Shown here: piece after piece, positions 8,959-15,493 of the stretch | Position numbering within the stretch: position 1 is the stretch's first letter | Layout of the letters: every line of letters starts with the position of its first letter | DNA from: CAYVKM01 sp964452045 | GTDB lineage: Bacteria; Calditrichota; Calditrichia; RBG-13-44-9 | Length of the DNA stretch: 64,000 nucleotides | Assembly: GCA_964452045.1 (NCBI GenBank) | Contig: CAYVKM010000002.1 | Span: 36,617 to 100,616, forward strand | Direction: 5' to 3' | Translations under genes and position numbers: made by a program | Notes under the pieces: model-generated | The model's database searches: none | Seen by the model: only the letters and a program-made list of their open reading frames with translations | Told to the model about the DNA's origin: nothing

Positions 8959-10131
8959 TTAGCTAACTTTCCCAGATTCTTCCTTTCCGGGTAAAACTTG
9001 CCAGTGATAATACTTCTCTTTTAAAATCTTTATACTACTGCCCTCTTTGAGTCCGCCCTGCCCAACCACAACTATTTTGGCGGTGTCCGGTATGCTGTTT
9101 AATACCTCAACTTTTTCTGCATCTTCGAAACCTTTTTTAAGTTCCAACTTTTGCACGGTATCGGAACCAACCACAAAGAAATAAGTTCGCTCGTTTTCGT
9201 AAATAAGCGCAGTTTTGGGAATGAGCATTGTATTGGGCCGGACATCCACAATCAGTCTCACGCTCACAAACATACCCGGCCGGAGAAGATTCTGGGGATC
9301 ACGAACACCGGCAGTCGCCTTAAAGGTTCCACTGGTAGGATCCACAATCGGACTGATCCGTTTTACCCAGCCCTGAAATATCTTTTCGGGCATCACATCG
9401 CTTTGAATAATCGCCTGCTGATTAATCGAGAACTTGGGTAATTCGTCCTGCGGTACATACACTTTCACCACTTTTTCATTGGGATTTGTGACGACAAAAA
9501 GTCTGGTGGAGGTTTGAATCCTGTCCCCAATTTTGGCCATTCTCTCTCCGATCACACCATCGATGGGAGAACGCACAATAGTATAATCCAGATTCAGCTT
9601 GGCCTGCTTCCAAGCTAGCTCCGCCTGACGGACGGCCAATCTGGCATTATCAAATTCCTCTTCACTGATCAGATTCTTATCCTTCAAAGCTTCAAACCTT
9701 TTGAACTCAGATAGTTTGGTGTCATATTCCAGGCGGGCTTTTTGCTCTGCCAGGGCATATTCATCCTCTTCTATCTGCAGAAGTGCCTGATTACGGGAAA
9801 CCCGGTCGCCTTCTTCCACATAAATCTTCTCAGCAATACCCTGTATCCGGGCAAATACATCCGCCATTTGTTCGGTTTCTAAGGTAGAATTATATAATAA
9901 ATAACTGGAAATTTCACCTCTGGTAACGGGGGTTACCTCAACCGGAATACCGGGATCATTATTTTGGCTCATCTGCGGGGAGCCAGTCGCATTGGAATCC
10001 GGTTGTCCGGAATTGATGGTGTCTTGTCCGGCAGCATTTCCGGCGGGTTTGCCGCTGGATTCTTTAGAACTACATCCAAATTGAACCGCAGCAGCAATGA
10101 CGAGAAAGTATAAAACATGCCTCAATTTCAT
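8959..10131 (-). CDS. Periplasmic adaptor (membrane fusion) lipoprotein for RND efflux
   Basis: 390 residues. The signal peptide ends in a lipobox (AAVQFGCSS), so the mature protein is probably tethered by lipid. A Ser/Asn/Gly/Pro linker follows, then the adaptor pattern: beta strand, lipoyl half (VFARIQGIAEKIYVEEGD), helical hairpin (about 145-190), second lipoyl half (IVRSPIDGVIGERMAKIGD) and a beta-barrel region with PIVDPTSGTFKATA. It would couple the two RND permeases to an outer-membrane channel not encoded here. It is first in the operon, with the ribosome site CAGGAG upstream. The family call is firm; the substrate is unknown. Confidence 0.93.
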   Translation of the reverse strand: MKLRHVLYFLVIAAAVQFGCSSKESSGKPAGNAAGQDTINSGQPDSNATGSPQMSQNNDPGIPVEVTPVTRGEISSYLLYNSTLETEQMADVFARIQGIAEKIYVEEGDRVSRNQALLQIEEDEYALAEQKARLEYDTKLSEFKRFEALKDKNLISEEEFDNARLAVRQAELAWKQAKLNLDYTIVRSPIDGVIGERMAKIGDRIQTSTRLFVVTNPNEKVVKVYVPQDELPKFSINQQAIIQSDVMPEKIFQGWVKRISPIVDPTSGTFKATAGVRDPQNLLRPGMFVSVRLIVDVRPNTMLIPKTALIYENERTYFFVVGSDTVQKLELKKGFEDAEKVEVLNSIPDTAKIVVVGQGGLKEGSSIKILKEKYYHWQVLPGKEESGKVS

Positions 10132-10231
10132 TTTTTTAATACTCCTGAAAGATTTCTAGTTTTTGAATTTTATAATTAACGAACAAACGGGATTTCTGTT
10201 TCAATTAATAACTTGAGTAAGACAATTAATT

Positions 10232-10256
10232 TTATCTTTCAAGATATTAAAGATAA
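10232..10256 (-). terminator. Weak A/T-rich hairpin after the HELTH membrane protein gene
   Basis: TTATCTTT (10232-10239) and AAAGATAA (10249-10256) form a perfect 8-bp stem with a 9-base loop just downstream of the minus-strand gene ending at 10263. The stem is almost all A/T and no long U-run follows, so termination would be weak. Confidence 0.25.
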
Positions 10257-10262
10257 ATATAA

Positions 10263-10943
10263 TTAGAGACTTTGAAAAATAGTAAGAAAAGTTTTGCCAA
10301 CCGAATAGAACAGGCCAACCGAAAAATGAAATCCCATGACAAGATATTTTCCCAGTTGGCCGGAAGAAAGATGAATGGTGGAGAGGAGAACGATAAAGAA
10401 GAACATATTCCAGAAGATCATAAACGTGAAGGAAAATAAATAACCGGACTTTTGAATATCCGGTTGTTGATGATGAAATTCTCTGATCAGTGAGGTGAAA
10501 TGGAACATATAGGTATAGCCTATTAAAAAATTCATACCTAATTCGAATCTGGCAGGAAATATGAATTTCAGGGCAAGTAAAATTATTGCAGCAAGCGGTA
10601 AAATGTAGGGACCCAATGCAATAATAGTATTGCCGCCTTCGATGGTGATATGTCCCCCGGATTTACGGGAAGCCGATATGGTGTGAATTTTTTTAAAAAA
10701 AATTAAGGCAAAAACCGCATGAGTTAACTCATGTTCTAAAGTACTCCAGAATCCATTCCGGGATGAAAAAAAGAAATACCATAATAAAAGGAATGTTATA
10801 CTGCCTGCAAGAAAGCTATAAAAGTAATAGCCTGTGACAATGGCAGATTTAATGACCGGGATGAGAATTTGAGCGTATCCAAGAATTAAGAACAAAAAAA
10901 TAATAATGAACAGAATTTTTATAATGCTGGTGAGGATTTTCAT
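10263..10943 (-). CDS. Polytopic membrane protein with HELTH motif, possible M50-like metallopeptidase
   Basis: 226 residues with about six hydrophobic helices. Near residue 75 the sequence LEHELTHAVFALIFF contains an HExxH zinc-protease motif embedded in a hydrophobic segment, as in intramembrane metalloproteases of the M50 type. A second conserved-looking patch, NTIIALGPYILP, follows about 35 residues later and may supply a further ligand or line the active site; the usual NPDG motif of S2P proteases is not seen. The gene is single, ending 132 bp before the efflux adaptor and starting 50 bp after the phosphatase gene. Proteolytic activity is inferred from the motif only; it may be one of the small HELTH membrane families of unknown substrate. 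Confidence 0.6.
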   Translation of the reverse strand: MKILTSIIKILFIIIFLFLILGYAQILIPVIKSAIVTGYYFYSFLAGSITFLLLWYFFFSSRNGFWSTLEHELTHAVFALIFFKKIHTISASRKSGGHITIEGGNTIIALGPYILPLAAIILLALKFIFPARFELGMNFLIGYTYMFHFTSLIREFHHQQPDIQKSGYLFSFTFMIFWNMFFFIVLLSTIHLSSGQLGKYLVMGFHFSVGLFYSVGKTFLTIFQSL

Positions 10944-10993
10944 CGAATAAGTCCGGATAATCCAGGGTGATAGGTAATCAGGAACATATTATT

Positions 10994-11491
10994 TCAGGTA
11001 TCGTTAGTCGTCTGTTGAATCCCGGCTTTTCTTTTAATGATTGGATATATCCTCAGGATTTCGTGCTCAATTTCCCGGTAAATCCGTCGGTAAAAATTTA
11101 AATTCATGCCAATCGGATCATCAATTGCATTCTTCTTTGGGGCGGATTTTCGGCCAAAATCAGTCAAAGTAAAAATCTTCGCTTCGAGGTGAGGAAAAAC
11201 ATGAAGCAAATCGCTCTTATGTTGAGGCGTCATGCATAAAATGAGATCACCTGAATTGAGTATCTTTGGTGAGATACTCTGGGATAGATGTGTGGAAATA
11301 TCAAGTCCATGTTCCAGTACTACTTTTTGAGATAAATCTGAAGGTGAAAATCCATCACCACCCCAAACAGCAAAAGAATCTACCTCGATAAATTTTTCGA
11401 GATTCTCCTTTTTTATCAGATTCTTTAATATTGCTTCAGCCATAGGACTTCGGCAAACATTTGCCGTACATGCGAACAGAACTTTATACAT
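10994..11491 (-). CDS. Low molecular weight protein phosphatase (tyrosine or arginine type)
   Basis: The N-terminus carries the phosphatase P-loop CTANVCRSPMAEAIL: nucleophile Cys8, Arg14, Ser15 (counting from the ATG at 11491; a GTG at 11500 is an alternative). The general-acid DP motif is near the C-terminus (DDPIGMNLNFYRR). The middle stretch LILCMTPQHKSDLL resembles the YwlE arginine-phosphatase subgroup. In that group a Thr in the P-loop position before the second Cys favours phosphoarginine, and Ile favours phosphotyrosine; here it is Val12, so substrate class is open. The gene lies 53 bp downstream of tsaC, the same neighbourhood as ywlC-ywlE in Bacillus. Alternatively it reverses BY-kinase phosphorylation; a Wzc-like kinase is in this window but 25 kb away. 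Confidence 0.85.
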   Translation of the reverse strand: MYKVLFACTANVCRSPMAEAILKNLIKKENLEKFIEVDSFAVWGGDGFSPSDLSQKVVLEHGLDISTHLSQSISPKILNSGDLILCMTPQHKSDLLHVFPHLEAKIFTLTDFGRKSAPKKNAIDDPIGMNLNFYRRIYREIEHEILRIYPIIKRKAGIQQTTNDT

Positions 11492-11544
11492 CTTACTCAC
11501 TTTATTGTATTTGATTTCGGAAGGTCTAAATGTATTAATAGATG

Positions 11545-12183
11545 TTACTTTTCTAAACAGTTTTTTATTTTTTCAAAGGCAACCGCTCCCTCACGGATCA
11601 GTTCGATATACGGTTCCTTATCACTTATCTTAATGATAGTGGAAGATATCTTATAAATTGTCTCACCGGCATCTAGAACCAAAGAGACCCGATCCAATAT
11701 TTCCCGGCTAATTTCATTGATTGATGGTGGGGATTTTTCACCGCTTAGATTGGCACTGGTTGTAATTAACGGAGTCCCGGTCAATGTAACCAGGGAAGTT
11801 GAAATTGAATGTTGCGGAAAGCGAAAACCGAGATGAGAGAATTGATTCCAAAAAGAAAACTCTAGTTTCCTTCTTCTCGGAACAAGGACGGTTACCGCAT
11901 CTGGCAGTATTTGAGTCAGATACCTTTCCAGCCATTCATCATCATTTCCACTCAGCTCAAGGATAGTCGTGACATTGTCTACCAAAATGGAAAAAGGCTG
12001 AGTAGTTTTCCGTCCCTTTATTTCCATCACCTTTTGAATTACCCGATCACTGGAATAATTACCTGCTAATCCATAGACTGTTTCTGTAGGATGAATAATC
12101 ACCTTATTCTTCTTGAGCCGATCGGCTGCGATCTGGAGTGATTGAATCTCCGGTTCAAAGGGATCTATCTTCAGAACTTGCAC
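11545..12183 (-). CDS. tsaC: Threonylcarbamoyl-AMP synthase (Sua5/YrdC/YwlC)
   Basis: 212 residues, YrdC-domain length without the C-terminal Sua5 domain. Family signatures are KKNKVIIHPTETVYGLAGN near residue 27, the KxR-type patch MEIKGRKTTQPFSILV, and LITTSANLSGEKSPP. It makes threonylcarbamoyl-AMP from threonine, bicarbonate and ATP for the universal t6A37 modification of ANN-decoding tRNAs. The start is GTG and lies inside the end of the upstream heptosyltransferase gene (29-bp overlap), which implies translational coupling. The other t6A genes (tsaB, tsaD, tsaE) are not here. Confidence 0.92.
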   Translation of the reverse strand: MQVLKIDPFEPEIQSLQIAADRLKKNKVIIHPTETVYGLAGNYSSDRVIQKVMEIKGRKTTQPFSILVDNVTTILELSGNDDEWLERYLTQILPDAVTVLVPRRRKLEFSFWNQFSHLGFRFPQHSISTSLVTLTGTPLITTSANLSGEKSPPSINEISREILDRVSLVLDAGETIYKISSTIIKISDKEPYIELIREGAVAFEKIKNCLEK

Positions 12184-13201
12184 TTATCATATCCATAGCT
12201 TTTTGAAATACCATTTCAGGAGTTATTTCCAGCATACAACGAAAGTGCTTCTGGGGGCACGAATGTCTTCCATGGTCCGTGCAGGGCCGGCAATACAAAT
12301 TCTCTATCTGAATAATGTGGTCATCATCCCCATAGGGATAAAACCCAAATTCCGGAATGGTTGATCCAAAAATGGTGAGGACTTTCGTCTTAATCGCAAC
12401 TCCCAGATGGGTGGGTGCACTATCATTGCTGATGAGTAACTGCGATCTGCGGATAATTTCCGCGGTCTGTCGTAAAGAGAACAAACCCATAGCGTTATAA
12501 AATAAAGGATTATTATGTTTATTTATTTCCGCATATAAATACTGATCCTGTTTTGATCCGATGAAAATGACACGATAACCTGACTCTGATATTTTTTCCC
12601 CCAATTTCCGAAAATAATCTGAAGGCCATCTTTTAGTAAACCAAACCGATCCGGAAGCCATGGCAATAATTTTATGCTGATTGAGGATTTTTTGCTCTTC
12701 AAACCATTGGTCAACCTTAGATTGGTCCTGTTCAGTAATATTTATTTCCGGTAACTCCTTGTGACCAATATTGATATTCAATGGTTCAACCAGTCTCAAA
12801 TTTCTTTCTATCTCATGAAATTTTGAAAGATACTCCACTCTATTGGTGTATAAAACCCAACCAACACTGGATTTGAAACCAATTCTTACAGAAATACCGG
12901 ACAGGAATCCAAGTAAAGCCGTACGTAAGGAACGATGCGGGGTAATAACCATATCAAAGTTCGCTGATCTTATTTGCTTAATCAAACGCAGAAAAGCAAT
13001 GAGCCCCTTTTCCTGGTTATGTTTATCATAAATCCAGAGTTTTGAAATATAGGGCAGCGTCTCAACGGTATTCTTTGATGCCGGAATAGTCAGAAAATGT
13101 ATCTCTGCCTCAGGAAAATTCTGACTAATAACCCTGATCAATGGAATCGAGAGAATTACATCCCCAATAAATGCCGTTTGAATAATCAATATCTTCTGCA
13201 A
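12155..13201 (-). CDS. Glycosyltransferase family 9, ADP-heptose:LPS heptosyltransferase-like
   Basis: 348 residues with the GT9 two-domain arrangement. The N-terminus ILIIQTAFIGDVILSIPLIR is the family opening motif. The C-terminal half contains MASGSVWFTKRWPSDYF, QLLISNDSAPTHLGVAI and TIFGSTIPEFGFYPYG, the nucleotide-sugar site of WaaF/WaaC. A late Cys-containing stretch (YCRPCTDHGRHSCPQ) is common in WaaF-like proteins. It would add heptose to the lipid A-proximal core at the inner face of the membrane, implying an LPS-type outer membrane. It overlaps tsaC. Which heptose it adds cannot be decided. Confidence 0.88.
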   Translation of the reverse strand: MQKILIIQTAFIGDVILSIPLIRVISQNFPEAEIHFLTIPASKNTVETLPYISKLWIYDKHNQEKGLIAFLRLIKQIRSANFDMVITPHRSLRTALLGFLSGISVRIGFKSSVGWVLYTNRVEYLSKFHEIERNLRLVEPLNINIGHKELPEINITEQDQSKVDQWFEEQKILNQHKIIAMASGSVWFTKRWPSDYFRKLGEKISESGYRVIFIGSKQDQYLYAEINKHNNPLFYNAMGLFSLRQTAEIIRRSQLLISNDSAPTHLGVAIKTKVLTIFGSTIPEFGFYPYGDDDHIIQIENLYCRPCTDHGRHSCPQKHFRCMLEITPEMVFQKAMDMISASSEDRSL

Positions 13202-13243
13202 GATTCATCCGTTCTCGTCAAATAACTATCAGAAAGGAGTTGG

Positions 13244-13627
13244 CTAATGTGCCCGTGAAAAATGTTCGTGGATAATCTTCCAGGTATTATTTTTCTTTTG
13301 GAAAACATGCGTGCCGCGGCCTGGAATCTCAACTCTTTTGTTTCCGCGCAACAGGGTTACCCGCCAGTAAAAACTGAGGATGGCAATTTCCTTGAGATCG
13401 GTGGCTACCGGATTCATGATCTCATAGGTAACATTATCCGCTTCGGCCAAATAATATTCAAATGTCTTTTTGAGTTCAGCCTGCCCCTGGAACCGATCGT
13501 GTTCGGTGGAGGAGAAACCGGAAATATTTTCAGAGAAATTACTGAGAAGCCTTTCCAGATCCTTCTGGTTAAATGCTTTTGCGCAAGCTTCTTCGATTGC
13601 AATCAATTCATTTAATAGATTCGGCAT
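13244..13627 (-). CDS. SnoaL/DUF4440-like (NTF2 fold) protein
   Basis: 127 residues from the ATG at 13627, chosen over an upstream in-frame start at 13660 because GGAGGAAATGCC directly precedes it. The pattern IEEACAKAFNQKDLERLLSNFSEN, then FQGQAELKKTFEYYL, and a C-terminal WKIIHEHFSR strand is that of the SnoaL/ketosteroid-isomerase-like NTF2 fold, whose calcium/calmodulin kinase-association-like members end in the same WKIxHxHxS motif. These small cone-shaped domains bind or isomerise small ligands; many have no known activity. It stands alone 42 bp upstream of the heptosyltransferase. Function unknown. Confidence 0.75.
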   Translation of the reverse strand: MPNLLNELIAIEEACAKAFNQKDLERLLSNFSENISGFSSTEHDRFQGQAELKKTFEYYLAEADNVTYEIMNPVATDLKEIAILSFYWRVTLLRGNKRVEIPGRGTHVFQKKNNTWKIIHEHFSRAH

Positions 13628-13727
13628 GGCATTTCCTCCATAATATGTGAGAAATAACATTCTAATTTAACTTAACTCTAAATCAGTCAGAAAAAATTAC
13701 TAATTTTTTTTGAGAAAACAAAATAAA

Positions 13728-14105
13728 TCAGGAAGGTCGGGTGAGATCAGAAACAATTTTAACCAGTTTCATAATATCAAACGGTTTTATCAGGTAGGCA
13801 CTTACTCCCATCTTTTCAAGTTCGGCTTGCTGTGTGCTTTCTTCATACCCGGTGGTAATGATGACCGGGATTTCAGGTAACCTATCCAGTATTTTTTTAC
13901 AGACAACTTTTCCATGTTCATCCGGAAGAGAGAGATCGAGGATAATTGCATCAAGAGTATCTAGATTCTGAGTGAAGACCTGATCCGCTTCTTCAGCATT
14001 AACCGCCTGTAAAATATTGAATCCATTCATATTTAATATTTTGTTCAGCAACCAAAGTAAATCGTGATCATCTTCGACAATTAAAATATTCTTTTTTTCT
14101 AACAT
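13728..14105 (-). CDS. Single-domain response regulator (CheY-like receiver)
   Basis: About 125 residues, receiver domain only. The acidic pocket is in NILIVEDDHDLLWLL, the phospho-acceptor Asp in LDAIILDLSLPDEHG, the conserved Thr in VIITTGYEES and the Lys in AYLIKPFDIMKLVK. There is no output domain, so it acts through a partner protein or as a phosphate relay. No histidine kinase is adjacent. I chose the ATG at 14105; a TTG at 14120 is also in frame, and neither has a strong ribosome site. Confidence 0.88.
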   Translation of the reverse strand: MLEKKNILIVEDDHDLLWLLNKILNMNGFNILQAVNAEEADQVFTQNLDTLDAIILDLSLPDEHGKVVCKKILDRLPEIPVIITTGYEESTQQAELEKMGVSAYLIKPFDIMKLVKIVSDLTRPS

Positions 14106-14250
14106 ACAGAATTTTAACAAGATATATGAATAAAATAATGTAACGATATTTATGACTTAAATCTAATAAAAAATAGAGAAAAATAAAAATTATTACCCTA
14201 AATCATAAATTTCAAAAATTTTGGTTCGATAATTTAAATGAGATCAATTG

Positions 14251-14278
14251 TTGTAACAGAATGTTGAACAGGTATAGA
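14251..14278 (+). promoter_or_regulatory. Candidate sigma70-type promoter for the small charged protein
   Basis: TTGTAA (14251-14256), a 16-base spacer, then TATAGA (14273-14278), placed 24 bases before the start codon of the gene at 14302. Both boxes deviate from consensus, so this is a modest prediction. Confidence 0.35.
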
Positions 14279-14301
14279 TAATCTTTGTGGGAGGAATTCC
14301 C

Positions 14302-14496
14302 ATGGATCTACAGAAAATTCGAGAGGAGTACGATCAGAATTATCAAGAAATTATAGCCACAATTGATCGAATGGGAGGAGAGACAAAAATCAAATATCAT
14401 CGTAAACGGCGAACTCCCCTTTATCTCAAACTCAAAGAGCTGCAACGCCGGGAACACTATCTGGATCGATTAGAGTCCAAATTACAAACTCACTAA
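14302..14496 (+). CDS. Small highly charged helical protein, unknown
   Basis: 64 residues starting at the ATG at 14302, directly preceded by the strong ribosome site GGGAGGAATTCCC; a GTG at 14287 in frame is part of that site and not a likely start. The protein is almost wholly predicted helix, rich in Lys, Arg and Glu (DLQKIREEYDQNYQEI, LKLKELQRREHYLDRLES). No Cys, no membrane segment, no recognised family. It is a single plus-strand gene between two minus-strand genes, a receiver domain and a stress protein. A nucleic-acid or ribosome-associated role is conceivable from its charge but unsupported. Confidence 0.65.
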   Translation: MDLQKIREEYDQNYQEIIATIDRMGGETKIKYHRKRRTPLYLKLKELQRREHYLDRLESKLQTH

Positions 14497-14553
14497 TCGA
14501 AATCTCATATCTTTGGTAACGTTTCAGAGTTTCAAAATCTTTATACGTTAACA

Positions 14554-15393
14554 TCATCTTGCCATTAGGAGGGGACAGGTCGATTTACGCATAGTCTGCA
14601 CGGTTACACTTCCCAGAATGGCCTCGCGGATTCGAGAATGGCCGTATGAGCCCATAACAATCAGATTTGCTCCGGATTCTTTGGCCACTTCCACAATCTT
14701 ATCCGAAGGCTCGCCCTCGACTATCTTTTCCTCAATTTGTGGAATATCATAGGGATCAAGATATTCTCTGGCTTCTTCCAAATACCGTTTCCCCTCCTCT
14801 TTCGATTCATTTACATTCAGGCAAACCAAAGGAAGTTTCATTTCCGAAGCAAAGAAAGCGGCCAAATAAAGAGCTTTACTGGCATTTTCGCTGCCATCAT
14901 AAGGAACCAGGATTTTTTTGATTTCTGAATATTCTTTCGGCGCGATAAATATGGGTTTAATAGATAATCTGGTGGTTGCTTCAAGTGTTGCGCCAAGCAT
15001 TTTATCGCTCCATTTGGCAAATTCTCCCCGTGCACCCATAATTACCAGATCTACCAGCCGGGCTTTGTCGCAAATTACATCCACCGGATTGCCACTCTCT
15101 TTTTCCAAAGTATACTGAAGATTATTTTTTTGGAGAATTTTTTCGGTTTTATTCAGTACCTCCCTGGCCTTTTCCTCCAGAAGCTTTTGTGATTCTTCCT
15201 GGTATCCTGAGGTAGGAATAATTGGGGCAAAGCCTTCCACACCAATTGCCACTGCCCACTCAAAAATTCGGATGTCAATAACCGATAAAACGCGAAGATG
15301 GGCATCAAATTTTTTTGTCAGAAAAATCCCATATTGCAATACCGGATCGGTAAATGCTGAACCATCCACAGCTAATAAAATGGATTTTACCAT
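14554..15393 (-). CDS. Tandem universal stress protein (two UspA domains)
   Basis: 279 residues made of two UspA folds. Domain 1 (1-145) opens SILLAVDGSAFTDPVLQYG and ends in a degenerate nucleotide loop with a 10-residue spacer (MGARGEFAKW...LGAT). Domain 2 (about 150-279) opens KILVPYDGSENASKAL and has a regular G-2x-G-9x-GS loop (MGSYGHSRIREAILGS), so the second domain is the better candidate for ATP binding. Tandem Usp proteins are typical cytosolic stress factors. A well-formed promoter lies just upstream (15424-15452) and the ribosome site is AGAGGAAAAT, so it is probably transcribed alone. Confidence 0.92.
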   Translation of the reverse strand: MVKSILLAVDGSAFTDPVLQYGIFLTKKFDAHLRVLSVIDIRIFEWAVAIGVEGFAPIIPTSGYQEESQKLLEEKAREVLNKTEKILQKNNLQYTLEKESGNPVDVICDKARLVDLVIMGARGEFAKWSDKMLGATLEATTRLSIKPIFIAPKEYSEIKKILVPYDGSENASKALYLAAFFASEMKLPLVCLNVNESKEEGKRYLEEAREYLDPYDIPQIEEKIVEGEPSDKIVEVAKESGANLIVMGSYGHSRIREAILGSVTVQTMRKSTCPLLMAR

Positions 15394-15423
15394 ATTTTCC
15401 TCTGATCAATTATGTGCAATAAT

Positions 15424-15452
15424 ATTATAAGTAACAAATTAATTTGACACAA
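15424..15452 (-). promoter_or_regulatory. Sigma70-type promoter of the tandem Usp gene
   Basis: On the minus strand, TTGTGT (15447-15452) is followed by exactly 17 bases and a perfect TATAAT (15424-15429), about 30 bases ahead of the start codon at 15393. This is the best promoter match I found in the window. Confidence 0.6.
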
Positions 15453-15493
15453 TAGCTGAATGCATTACCGCTTAAATTTAAACGATTTTTTCG

